A stretch of 31,103 nt of DNA from CAITNM01 sp037138055. Lineage in GTDB: Bacteria > Pseudomonadota > Alphaproteobacteria > Paracaedibacterales > CAITNM01. Location: the NCBI GenBank assembly GCA_037138055.1, contig JBAXJB010000018.1:1-31103 (forward strand), given 5' to 3'. The notes beneath the pieces were generated by a model. The model did not search any database. It saw only the letters and a program-made list of their open reading frames with translations, and had not been told where the DNA came from. How positions within the stretch are numbered: the first letter of the stretch is position 1; every line of letters begins with the position of its first letter. A program made the position numbers and the translations under genes. Shown here piece by piece: positions 1 through 7,214 of this stretch.

Positions 1-175
1 TAAAAGAGACAGCTTGTCTAGCGAAAGAACTTCTTTAGCATCAGCATTTGGTGATAGCGATAGTGACCATAGCGATGATGACACTGAAGTTTTAGCTTTC
101 CCAGGTTTTGACTTGCCATCTAAAAGAGACAGCTTGTCTAGCGAAAGAACTTCTTTAGCATCAGCATTTGGTGAT
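1..175 (+). repeat. 120-bp-period direct repeat inside the Ser/Asp-rich gene
   Basis: Bases 1-55 and 121-175 are identical. The period is 120 bp, exactly 40 codons, so copy-number change keeps the frame. After the 55 identical bases the copies diverge. The first copy starts at the window edge, so more units may lie upstream. Perfect identity at DNA level suggests recent duplication or gene conversion. Confidence 0.93.
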
Positions 176-418
176 TTTGATGACAGCAATTCAAGAGACT
201 CAGTCGCATCATCGTCTTCTTCTCTTGTGCAACAAACACGCAGAGTTAGTATTAGTAGTGCCGTAACTGATAATTTATCTAGCGATGAAGTATCTCAAAA
301 ATCTACTCAACCCGAAAAAAGAGACCGTAGCGTAACCGGTAAAGAGAACTCAGGACAATCACCAGTAAGAAAGAAAAAACCAGGTGGTAATAGAGTTCCC
401 TTGTCACCCTTAAACTAA
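2..418 (+). CDS. Ser/Asp-rich repeat-containing protein, 5' end outside window
   Basis: Not a recognised family. The reading frame is open to the left edge: the codons before the first possible start (TTG at 14) continue the repeat, so this is the C-terminal part of a longer gene. The visible part is hydrophilic, very rich in Ser and Asp, without membrane segments or cysteines. It holds a 40-residue unit beginning KRDSLSSERTSLASAFGD; the first 18 residues recur in a second copy. The tail is basic and contains KEN, SPVRKKK and SPLN. It ends at TAA 416-418, overlapping the stop of the convergent gene by 4 bp. Low complexity, tandem repeats and lack of a conserved fold suggest a fast-evolving surface, structural or secreted protein. 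A host-directed effector is possible but only inferred. Confidence 0.7.
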   Translation, partial: KRDSLSSERTSLASAFGDSDSDHSDDDTEVLAFPGFDLPSKRDSLSSERTSLASAFGDFDDSNSRDSVASSSSSLVQQTRRVSISSAVTDNLSSDEVSQKSTQPEKRDRSVTGKENSGQSPVRKKKPGGNRVPLSPLN

Positions 419-1515
419 GCCGCATCACGTCCTTCACCTAGAGCCGCGAGTATTCTAGCCACTGTGCGAATTTCTTCGCACACCTCGCGGCTTAGTTGTT
501 GGCGCCCAGTGGTGATATCGTCCTGGATTCTAACCATCTGAGAATCTAAACTACGCCAATACTTAGTAGTATCTGTTGCCACTTCAGACTGACGACTTAG
601 CAGTTGCTGCATATTAAATTGGCTCTGCGCAACGTTTTGCAATGCTGCTAATTGCTGATTTTGTTGGTCAGTCAGCATATTTAATTTTTCTGCAAGATCA
701 GTCAATCCACGCATATACTGCTGGCGATTTTCTTCTCCACGCTGCAACTGCTGAGCCAAAAGCTGCATACTTTCTGCTGCTTGTTCAAAGACACTCTGTG
801 AATAAGTTTGCCCAGTACTTTGCCCTTCAGCACTTCCTATGCTAAGTTTTCCAAAATGAATTCGCTCTTCGATATAATAGAAAAATCCTTGGATTCCCTT
901 ATTATATTGCACATCAATAAAGCCAATAATCAGTGATCCAAGCAACCCGAATAATGATGAGCTGAATGCAGTTCCCATACCAACTAAAGGCGCTCGCAAT
1001 CCGTCCTTTAGTGTCTTAAACGCATCTTGAATATCACCCGCTTGCAAATCAATGCTAGAAATTACGCCAGAAATTGCTGTCACCGTATGGGATAATCCCC
1101 AAAATGTCCCCAGAAGTCCTAAGAAAACTAATAATCCTGTAACATAACGATTAATGTCCCTAGTCTCGTCGAATCGATTTTGAATACTCCCAAACGTTGC
1201 TTGCAACATAAAGCTTGATGGTCGAGTTTGCTGAAAGAGCTGCTGTAAAGGTTTCAACGCCCTTGGCTTTGGAGCGCTAGTTTCATGGTCACGTGATTTT
1301 TCAAAAAATGAAAACCATATAGCTTCTTGCCTTAGAAAGAAAAACAAGTAGGCATTGTACAAAACTCCAAACAAAAACAATGCTAAAATAGTACCATTCA
1401 AGGGAATATTGGTTACAAATGCAGATTTTGCCTGCGGAAACAGTGCTACAAGCACGCCTAACATTATGCATATAAAACAAATAGAAATAAACGCACTGCG
1501 CCGTATAACAGACAT
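415..1515 (-). CDS. MotA/TolQ/ExbB-like proton channel family membrane protein
   Basis: Predicted inner-membrane protein of about 366 residues. Two hydrophobic segments lie near the N-terminus (about residues 8-28 and 40-60). A third, containing GLLVFLGLLGTFWGLS, lies at about 125-150, and a fourth, FGLLGSLIIGFID, at about 188-205. The GLLGTFWGL segment followed by a loop and another helix is typical of stator/ExbB-type proton channels. The C-terminal 130 residues are Gln-rich and probably coiled coil. Start chosen at ATG 1515 (MSVIRR); a TTG lies 9 bp upstream. Relatives in alphaproteobacteria are often next to an OmpA-like or peptidoglycan-binding partner; none is seen here, where the downstream side holds the convergent repeat gene. 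Which energy-transducing complex it serves is not clear. Confidence 0.72.
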   Translation of the reverse strand: MSVIRRSAFISICFICIMLGVLVALFPQAKSAFVTNIPLNGTILALFLFGVLYNAYLFFFLRQEAIWFSFFEKSRDHETSAPKPRALKPLQQLFQQTRPSSFMLQATFGSIQNRFDETRDINRYVTGLLVFLGLLGTFWGLSHTVTAISGVISSIDLQAGDIQDAFKTLKDGLRAPLVGMGTAFSSSLFGLLGSLIIGFIDVQYNKGIQGFFYYIEERIHFGKLSIGSAEGQSTGQTYSQSVFEQAAESMQLLAQQLQRGEENRQQYMRGLTDLAEKLNMLTDQQNQQLAALQNVAQSQFNMQQLLSRQSEVATDTTKYWRSLDSQMVRIQDDITTGRQQLSREVCEEIRTVARILAALGEGRDAA

Positions 1516-1591
1516 AGAACCCAAAATTTTAAAAGATATTGATATAAGCTTAAATGATAAAATTTTAACAATAAAGGGGGCAATAAGAGGT

Positions 1592-2401
1592 CTACTCAGG
1601 TAACTGCATCCAACTAGGCTTACTTACCCTTACGAAATGACCATTTATCACTATTTCGGACTGCAGGGCTTCTAATTTCAGCAATGCAATCCCAACACTA
1701 CCATTGGCTGCACGCAGCTCTCCAACCTCGTGCCCATTAGCTACAAGCTTATCTCCAACGATACATTCACCAGGTACGCTGAAACTAATTGGAAAAGCAC
1801 GTTTGCGAATTTGCCCAACATAACGAGAACGCGCTGTCAGTTCTTGCCCCATGTAACAACCTTTGGTCCAAGCAATGGCACTAAGTTCATCCATACCCCA
1901 CTCTAAAGGAATTGATTTATCCACAACCATGTCATGGGCTCCATCTGGAATACCTAGGCTTATACGCATGTTTTCATAAACGTCACTTGATGCTTCAGAA
2001 ACTATTTTCTTATCATAAAATCGATAACCAAGCTCCTTTAAGCGAGGATCAAAAAAACAGTTTTCAACTTGAGCTGAGCTAACTCCAATCTGCCAATCGG
2101 TATTTATATTAATGCTAACATCAGAACGTAATTTGAATAATTGTAATCGCTGTACAAATGCATGAGCACGCGTTGCATCAATATCAATAAACCACGAATC
2201 ACCAGTACGAATTATAAAAAAATCAAATTGAAATTTTCCTTGAGGAGATAGCATTAAGCTGTAAATAATGGACTGACGATCCAGGAGTTTTATATCTTGA
2301 GTAATAATTCCCTGCAGAAATGCTTCACGGTCACTACCCTGTATTTCAATGATGGTGCGGTTTGTTAAGTGACAACAAAAATCAGTTTTGGGAACAGTCA
2401 T
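1592..2401 (-). CDS. ygfZ: YgfZ/GcvT-like folate-binding protein
   Basis: Tetrahydrofolate-binding GcvT-fold protein of the YgfZ/IBA57 family, known to support assembly or repair of certain Fe-S enzymes. The diagnostic motif is visible as KGCYMGQE at about residues 183-190, followed by TARSRYVGQIRKR; the Cys is the conserved YgfZ cysteine. About 269 residues, somewhat shorter than the E. coli protein but usual for alphaproteobacteria. Start set at ATG 2401 (MTVPKTDF) rather than the upstream TTG. It overlaps the 3' end of the CHCC zinc-finger gene by 20 bp and so is probably translationally coupled in the rubrerythrin-hisS-zinc finger-ygfZ run. Confidence 0.88.
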   Translation of the reverse strand: MTVPKTDFCCHLTNRTIIEIQGSDREAFLQGIITQDIKLLDRQSIIYSLMLSPQGKFQFDFFIIRTGDSWFIDIDATRAHAFVQRLQLFKLRSDVSININTDWQIGVSSAQVENCFFDPRLKELGYRFYDKKIVSEASSDVYENMRISLGIPDGAHDMVVDKSIPLEWGMDELSAIAWTKGCYMGQELTARSRYVGQIRKRAFPISFSVPGECIVGDKLVANGHEVGELRAANGSVGIALLKLEALQSEIVINGHFVRVSKPSWMQLPE

Positions 2402-2546
2402 ACACAAACACTTTCCCGCAATAAGTGCATTCTATTCGATCATCTGTTTGAATAGATAAATAAACACGTGGATGCCCAAGTGTTTTACCATCCTCCGAAC
2501 CATCACACATTACTTCTTTTTCAGAAACAATAACAGATTCACGCAT
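2382..2546 (-). CDS. CHCC-type zinc-finger protein (NDUFS6-like)
   Basis: Small protein of 54 residues with the zinc-binding pattern of the CHCC family: a Cys in MCDG, His in LGHPRVYLSI, then ECTYCGKVF with two further Cys. This family contains the zinc-binding domain of the complex I accessory subunit NDUFS6 and short alphaproteobacterial homologues. The start at ATG 2546 (MRESVIV) overlaps the end of hisS by 8 bp; its own end overlaps the start of ygfZ. Its role here may be in complex I or Fe-S maturation, which fits ygfZ beside it and nuoAB nearby, but that is inference. Confidence 0.85.
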   Translation of the reverse strand: MRESVIVSEKEVMCDGSEDGKTLGHPRVYLSIQTDDRIECTYCGKVFVYDCSQN

Positions 2547-3795
2547 GTTCAGCACACAGCATTTCAAGCACCTCACTGTTTTTCATGGTGCGTTCTTTTT
2601 GTGGATGATCTTGCGGTAGACTTAAGTCTTTAACTTTAACCGTATTGGTTTTGGTTTCTTCTTCTCCAATGATAATAGCGAAGCGCGCGCCAATTTTATC
2701 GGCATCTTTAAAAGCTTTTCCTGGATTTGTTTTATAAAGTATTTCGCAGACATTACCTTTTTCTCTGAAAGCTTTTGCTAATTGTAGTGCTTTAGAAAAA
2801 TAATCACCGATCACAATGATTACAATCGGCACTGGTTTTGCAAATGCTCTGTTTTCTAAAAGCAAAGCAATACGATCAACCCCCATGCCCCAACCAACAG
2901 CTGGAATTGATGGCCCACCCATATGCTGCACTAAACCATCATATCTACCACCACCCAAAACAGCATCCTGAGCTCCCAGATCATTACTTTTAAATTCAAA
3001 TGCCGTATGAGTGTAGTAATCAAGGCCACGCACCAAGGTAGGATCGAGAGTATACTTAATGCCAAGCACTTCTAAACCTTCGCGCACTTTTTCAAAAAAC
3101 TGTGCCGCAGAAACTGTTAAATGTGCTGAAATTTTTGGCGCATCTTCTGCAATACGTTTATCGTTTAAATCTTTAGAATCCAAAATACGCATAGGATTTT
3201 TATCTAATCGTTGCTGACTATCTTCTGAAAGCTCGCTTCGATATTTAGAAAAATACTCAATTAATGCAACCCGATACGCATCTCTGCTTTGCGAATCCCC
3301 TATAGTATTTAAGTGCAAACTTGCATTAATTTCTAATCGATCAAGAATTTGCTGTGCTAAGTCTAACATTTCAACATCGGCACAAGGGTTATCTACCCCA
3401 AAAAATTCAACACCAAACTGGTGCAATTGCCTGTATCTACCACGTTGAGGTCGCTCATATCGAAACATGGGACCGTAGTAGCAATATTTTAATGGCAACT
3501 GCTGTGTAAGACTATTGGAAAGCAGCGCCCGTACCACAGGCGCCGTACCTTCAGGCCGCAGAGTAATTTCTTCACCCCCACGATCTGAAAATGTGTACAT
3601 CTCTTTGCCAACAATATCGCTAGTTTCACCTACAGCCCGTTTAAAAACCCCAGTATATTCAAAAATTGGCGTATCAATACGTTCAAACCCAAACTGACGT
3701 GCAGTTAGAAAGGTTGTATCTTGGATGTGCTGAATACACCTTGCAAAATCACCTAGAAAATCACGGGTTCCTCGAACGGGCTGCAATTTAGTCAT
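2539..3795 (-). CDS. hisS: Histidyl-tRNA synthetase
   Basis: Class II aminoacyl-tRNA synthetase that charges tRNA-His in the cytoplasm. Visible family landmarks: N-terminal KLQPVRGTRDFLG, motif 2 region LRPEGTAPVVRA with RYERPQRGRYRQLHQFGVE, the HisA motif VRGLDYYTHTAFE, and motif 3 GGGRYDGL with GWGMGVDRIALLLE. The C-terminal part (about 330-410) is the anticodon-binding domain. At 418 residues it has normal length. It starts 1 bp after the end of rubrerythrin and overlaps the next gene, so it sits inside an operon-like run. Confidence 0.97.
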   Translation of the reverse strand: MTKLQPVRGTRDFLGDFARCIQHIQDTTFLTARQFGFERIDTPIFEYTGVFKRAVGETSDIVGKEMYTFSDRGGEEITLRPEGTAPVVRALLSNSLTQQLPLKYCYYGPMFRYERPQRGRYRQLHQFGVEFFGVDNPCADVEMLDLAQQILDRLEINASLHLNTIGDSQSRDAYRVALIEYFSKYRSELSEDSQQRLDKNPMRILDSKDLNDKRIAEDAPKISAHLTVSAAQFFEKVREGLEVLGIKYTLDPTLVRGLDYYTHTAFEFKSNDLGAQDAVLGGGRYDGLVQHMGGPSIPAVGWGMGVDRIALLLENRAFAKPVPIVIIVIGDYFSKALQLAKAFREKGNVCEILYKTNPGKAFKDADKIGARFAIIIGEEETKTNTVKVKDLSLPQDHPQKERTMKNSEVLEMLCAEHA

Positions 3796-3796
3796 A

Positions 3797-4216
3797 TTAT
3801 GCCATTGTATCTAAAGCTTTTTGGAAACGTCCCGCATGGGATTTTTCTGCTTTTGCCAACGTTTCAAACCAATTAGCAATTTCGTCAAAACCTTCTTCAC
3901 GTGCTGATTTAGCCATGCCAGGATACATATCTGTATACTCGTGGGTTTCACCAGCAATAGCAGCCTTTAGGTTATCTGTTGTTGCGCCAATAGGAAGACC
4001 AGTAGCTGGGTCACCTACTTCTTCTAGAAACTCAAGGTGACCATGTGCATGTCCAGTTTCACCTTCAGCAGTTGAACGAAATACTGCAGCAACATCATTG
4101 TAGCCTTCAATATCTGCTTTTTGAGCAAAATATAAATACCGGCGATTTGCTTGTGATTCACCTGCGAACGCATCCTTAAGATTTTGTTCGGTTTTAGATC
4201 CTTTTAATTTTGTCAT
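3797..4216 (-). CDS. Rubrerythrin family protein (ferritin-like domain only)
   Basis: Diiron ferritin-like protein, probably a peroxide or oxygen-stress protein. Iron-ligand motifs are visible: GESQANRRY near the N-terminus, GETGHAHGH, GETHEY, and KAEKSHAGRF near the end, i.e. two ExxH pairs. The C-terminal rubredoxin domain of classical rubrerythrins is absent: there is no CxxC pair. About 139 residues, normal for the short form. Start set at ATG 4216 (MTKLKGSKTEQNL), which matches the family's usual N-terminus; an in-frame ATG at 4246 would add 10 residues. It lies directly upstream of hisS with 1 bp between. Confidence 0.9.
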   Translation of the reverse strand: MTKLKGSKTEQNLKDAFAGESQANRRYLYFAQKADIEGYNDVAAVFRSTAEGETGHAHGHLEFLEEVGDPATGLPIGATTDNLKAAIAGETHEYTDMYPGMAKSAREEGFDEIANWFETLAKAEKSHAGRFQKALDTMA

Positions 4217-4280
4217 AATATTAATACTCAACAAGTTGAACTTCATAAAATATGAGAGGGAAGCTCCGAAAGGTCAAGTG

Positions 4281-4715
4281 CTAGTTGTTCTTTAAAAGAT
4301 TTATCGTGTTTTGCAGCATCGCCAGTATACGTTCATAGACTTTTAGATTACCTTCATGGCCGCGAGATGCCTCTCGCATATCAGCCATTTCAAGAATAGA
4401 TTTAACGTTTGATTCGTACACAAATCCATTTTTATCCGCCGCAGGATCATCAGGCGCATACACCTTAGGAAAAGGTGTTTTGTCATGGTGAATTTTCCCC
4501 AAGGTAATTAATTCAGCTTTCATTTTCTTATCGTAGTAGGTTTTAAAAGCAGGGATACGGCGCCTATATGGCATTTCACCAGCCACAGTATTTTTCACTC
4601 CTGCATTCGCAAGATTTTCAGAAATTATCAGCATACGTTTGTTTTGCACAACCATTCCTGAAGTAGCAACATATAAAGCGCGAGTAAGAGTAGATTGTGC
4701 TTTATTAAAAGTCAT
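4281..4715 (-). CDS. flgC: Flagellar basal-body rod protein FlgC
   Basis: Proximal rod subunit of the flagellar basal body, exported by the flagellar type III system. The N-terminal rod helix is visible (ALYVATSGMVVQNKRMLIISENLANAGV) as is the C-terminal helix with EMADMREASRGHEGNLKVYERI. At 144 residues it has usual FlgC length. It follows flgB by 5 bp in the usual flgB-flgC order. The normal next gene, fliE, is not found downstream; rubrerythrin follows instead. Confidence 0.93.
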   Translation of the reverse strand: MTFNKAQSTLTRALYVATSGMVVQNKRMLIISENLANAGVKNTVAGEMPYRRRIPAFKTYYDKKMKAELITLGKIHHDKTPFPKVYAPDDPAADKNGFVYESNVKSILEMADMREASRGHEGNLKVYERILAMLQNTINLLKNN

Positions 4716-4720
4716 AGGAA

Positions 4721-5086
4721 TTATCCTCCTTGTGACATGCTTAGAATTGTTTTCACCAGTTGATGAAAGTTTTTAACCGTACTTAAAATTGCATCGTGTT
4801 CAAGTACATTTTTTGACATCTCTAGCATTTCCATTTCTCTAGAAATTTCTGTTTTTGTATTAATAGAATCATCAGCACCAAGCCTTAATGTTCTGACCGT
4901 TGGACCATCTTTGGTTGGCATAGCTCCATGGCGCTTTAAAATCTGTCCAAATGAACGCATTTCTTTGCGCGTTGCTCCCTTAATATCAGAATGCGCAATG
5001 TTTTGTGCCATAAGGCTCGACCTAGCACTCAGCCAAGTAAGCCGGTGGTTAAGAAGCAATGAGAGTTTATCGTCAAACAGACTCAT
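4721..5086 (-). CDS. flgB: Flagellar basal-body rod protein FlgB
   Basis: Proximal rod subunit FlgB. The N-terminal helix contains the rod-family signature region (RSSLMAQNIAHSDIKGATR) and the C-terminal helix ends MSKNVLEHDAILSTVKNFHQ. Start set at ATG 5086 (MSLFDDKL), giving 121 residues; a TTG lies 15 bp upstream. First gene of the flgBC pair, transcribed away from csrA across an AT-rich 80-bp gap that probably holds both promoters. Confidence 0.9.
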   Translation of the reverse strand: MSLFDDKLSLLLNHRLTWLSARSSLMAQNIAHSDIKGATRKEMRSFGQILKRHGAMPTKDGPTVRTLRLGADDSINTKTEISREMEMLEMSKNVLEHDAILSTVKNFHQLVKTILSMSQGG

Positions 5087-5166
5087 ACAAAAAATCTTCA
5101 AATTCCTACTATGTATAATAAAAAAAATTGTTTAACATTTAATTAAATTTATAAGAATGAGTAGGT

Positions 5167-5409
5167 ATGCTAAGTCTCAGTCGCAAAGTTGGCGAATCCA
5201 TTATTATTAATGATGATATTGTCTGCACAGTCCTAGAAATAAATGGACGCATTGTAAAACTTGGGTTCGAATACCCCAGCACTTCATCTGTTCTACGCCA
5301 AGAATTATATGAACGTATAAAACAGGAAAATAAAGCCGCTAGCGAAAATGTGGAGGCAGTTAGCGAGGCTATAAAGCTTCCACAGAAAATTCGCGTTGGA
5401 GAAAAGTAG
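5167..5409 (+). CDS. csrA: CsrA, post-transcriptional regulator
   Basis: RNA-binding dimer that controls translation and stability of mRNAs by binding GGA motifs in leaders. The N-terminus MLSLSRKVGESIIINDDI and the middle IVKLGF and LRQELYERI match the CsrA fold. The tail after residue 55 is longer than in E. coli and low in recognisable signal. 80 residues. It is divergent from flgB, fitting its common role in flagellar and lifestyle switching. A possible sigma70-like promoter lies at 5128-5133 (TTGTTT) and 5150-5155 (TATAAG), 16 bp apart, but would give a very short leader. The gene ends 12 bp from the convergent nuoB. Confidence 0.95.
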   Translation: MLSLSRKVGESIIINDDIVCTVLEINGRIVKLGFEYPSTSSVLRQELYERIKQENKAASENVEAVSEAIKLPQKIRVGEK

Positions 5410-5421
5410 AAGTTTTATATT

Positions 5422-5961
5422 TTAACGAATTTTACCCGTGATTTTTTGCTGCAATAACATAATACCATAAAACAATGCTTCAGCCGTTGGTGGGCAGCCA
5501 GGAACGTAGACATCAACAGGAATAATTCTATCGCACCCACGTGTTACAGAGTACGAATAATGGTAATACCCCCCACCATTCGCACAACTTCCCATAGAAA
5601 TTACCCAACGTGGTTCTGGCATTTGGTCGTAAACTCTACGTAACGCTGGTGCCATTTTGTTCGTCAAAGTTCCCGCCACAATCATGACATCTGCCTGCCT
5701 AGGGCTTGGTCTAAAAATAAGTCCAAACCTATCAAGATCATAACGACTTGCCGCACTATGCATCATCTCTACGGCACAACAAGCAAGACCAAAAGTCATT
5801 GGCCACAAAGAACCACTCTGAGCCCATGCTGCCACCTGGTCAAGCTTCGTTAAAATATAACCCTTGTTTGAAATTTCTTCAGTAAGAGACTGAAAAATCT
5901 CTTTTTCATTTTGTAAAGCATGCGGCAAATAGGCTTTTAAATCTTCAAGTCTTGTTGTCAT
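5422..5961 (-). CDS. nuoB: NADH-quinone oxidoreductase subunit B
   Basis: Peripheral-arm subunit of respiratory complex I (PSST/NDUFS7 homologue), carrying the terminal 4Fe-4S cluster N2 that passes electrons to quinone. The four ligands are visible: the CC pair in GLACCAVEMMH, the Cys of GSCANGGGYYHYSY, and the Cys of VPGCPPTAEAL. 179 residues, normal length. It follows nuoA by 3 bp. nuoC, the usual next gene, is absent; the locus ends facing csrA, so the rest of complex I must be elsewhere. Confidence 0.97.
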   Translation of the reverse strand: MTTRLEDLKAYLPHALQNEKEIFQSLTEEISNKGYILTKLDQVAAWAQSGSLWPMTFGLACCAVEMMHSAASRYDLDRFGLIFRPSPRQADVMIVAGTLTNKMAPALRRVYDQMPEPRWVISMGSCANGGGYYHYSYSVTRGCDRIIPVDVYVPGCPPTAEALFYGIMLLQQKITGKIR

Positions 5962-5964
5962 ACA

Positions 5965-6336
5965 TTAACGCCAATCAAGCGCGCCCTTTCGCCATTCATA
6001 CACAAAACCAATGGTTAGAATCCCTAGAAAAATCATCATTGACCAAAAACCTGGCCACCCAATATATTCCAGCGATATTGCCCAAGGAAACAAAAACGCT
6101 ATTTCCAAATCAAAAATAATAAAAAGAATCGCTACTAAATAAAATTGCACATCAAACTGTCGACGCGCATTTTTTTCAGGCGCATCAAATGAATCAAAAC
6201 CGCATTCGTATGGAGCATTTTTCTGCGCATAAGGATTACGCTTGCTACGCATCCAAGATATTCCCAATAACAATGCCGCAAAGCCAAATGCCACAGCAAA
6301 AAAAACTAAAATAGGGAAATATGCATCAAGTGCCAT
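5965..6336 (-). CDS. nuoA: NADH-quinone oxidoreductase subunit A
   Basis: Small membrane subunit of complex I. Three hydrophobic helices are visible (about residues 6-28, 62-85 and 93-113), with the conserved loop PYECGFDSF between the first and second. 123 residues, normal length. First gene of a nuoA-nuoB pair. Upstream lies a 272-bp gap before the rhodanese gene, in the same orientation. Confidence 0.95.
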   Translation of the reverse strand: MALDAYFPILVFFAVAFGFAALLLGISWMRSKRNPYAQKNAPYECGFDSFDAPEKNARRQFDVQFYLVAILFIIFDLEIAFLFPWAISLEYIGWPGFWSMMIFLGILTIGFVYEWRKGALDWR

Positions 6337-6565
6337 GGCTAAATCTCAGGCTTTATTGTGATTTATTCTACGCGAAATACAAAAAATTACCAGGGCTGCA
6401 ATGCATTAATAAGAACACCATTGATAATGATAACGTTAAAATGTTGGTTTTTTACATTTATGCCTTAAAAGGGTAGGGTTGTGAGAGTTGAATAATTCAC
6501 CTAAAAATCCTCATCTTCAAAGTATTTAAAGACAATGAATCGATAATTTGCGCTTAAACGAAACT

Positions 6566-6589
6566 CCACGAGGCTAACCTCGTGGTTTT
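6566..6589. terminator. Perfect hairpin in the nuoA-rhodanese gap, possible terminator
   Basis: CCACGAGG (6566-6573) and CCTCGTGG (6578-6585) form an 8-bp perfect stem with a CTAA loop. TTTTA follows on the plus strand; on the minus strand the tail is AGTTTCGTTT. It lies 20 bp after the stop of the minus-strand rhodanese gene and probably terminates it. The rest of the 6337-6608 gap is AT-rich; no gene or convincing promoter was found there, although it must hold the start signals for nuoAB. Confidence 0.6.
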
Positions 6590-6608
6590 ACAGTAACCCA
6601 AAAACATA

Positions 6609-7070
6609 TCACTTCTCAATTGGATACTTATGGTCTTTCCAGCTTTGGAAGCCACCTTTTACTTCTTTCGAAGGATAACCCAAAGATGCAAATTTCTTAG
6701 CAGCCTTCTGACCCAGATTACATAGTAACTCGTAACAGTAAACATAATTGAAGCCATCTTTTCTTAAATCAGAAAAGTCTGTTTGATTTCCTTCAAATCG
6801 ATCCCATTTATCGAATGGTAAGTTAATCGCTCCTGGAATATGACCAGCTTTAAAATCAGCCTCTTTCCTAACGTCAACTATTGTTATATTTTTGGATCCA
6901 ATTGCTGATTTAACACCACCAGGACCCGTTGTAAAGTTCATCTCATTTTCAAAATACTTTACTGCTGCTGCAGTATCCTGAACAGAGTTTGACGAAAGAG
7001 TTTTGTTGAAAGGGCCTTCAGAACATGCCACTAAAATTAATGACAAAAATATTAAATGAAGTTTTTTCAT
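6609..7070 (-). CDS. Rhodanese-like domain lipoprotein
   Basis: Single rhodanese-type domain anchored as a lipoprotein. The N-terminus MKKLHLIFLSLILVAC is a signal peptide ending in a lipobox (LVAC), so Cys16 should be lipidated. The domain shows VDVRKEADFKAGHIPGAINLPF, then VYCYELLCNLG and a C-terminal GGFQSWK. The loop differs from the common CxxGxR: the first Cys is probably the nucleophile and a second Cys lies five residues on. 153 residues from ATG 7070; the longer in-frame start at 7127 is rejected because it would bury the signal peptide. Sulfur-transfer or redox role in the envelope is likely, substrate unknown. Confidence 0.85.
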   Translation of the reverse strand: MKKLHLIFLSLILVACSEGPFNKTLSSNSVQDTAAAVKYFENEMNFTTGPGGVKSAIGSKNITIVDVRKEADFKAGHIPGAINLPFDKWDRFEGNQTDFSDLRKDGFNYVYCYELLCNLGQKAAKKFASLGYPSKEVKGGFQSWKDHKYPIEK

Positions 7071-7160
7071 ATTATACACCACCCATTGTATATGTTTTAT
7101 ATCATCGCCAGTGTACAATATAAGCACTTAAATTTCTAGCATGCATCTAAATGTTTTTCT

Positions 7161-7188
7161 TTGCTGACGCCTGGTTGAACATTATACT
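7161..7188 (+). promoter_or_regulatory. Sigma70-like promoter for fmt-rnj
   Basis: TTGCTG at 7161-7166 and TATACT at 7183-7188 are separated by 16 bp. Transcription would start near 7195, about 20 nt before the fmt ATG. No clear Shine-Dalgarno sequence precedes fmt. Confidence 0.6.
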
Positions 7189-7214
7189 AAACACAAATAT
7201 TCAATAAAAAAACA

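Noticed and set aside
1..175. CRISPR-like direct repeats
   Set aside because: The 120-bp period is coding, in frame, and the intervening sequence is part of the same protein repeat.
1355..1603. 82-residue plus-strand frame spanning the start of the channel gene
   Set aside because: Mostly antisense to the channel gene, no start signal, no conserved features.
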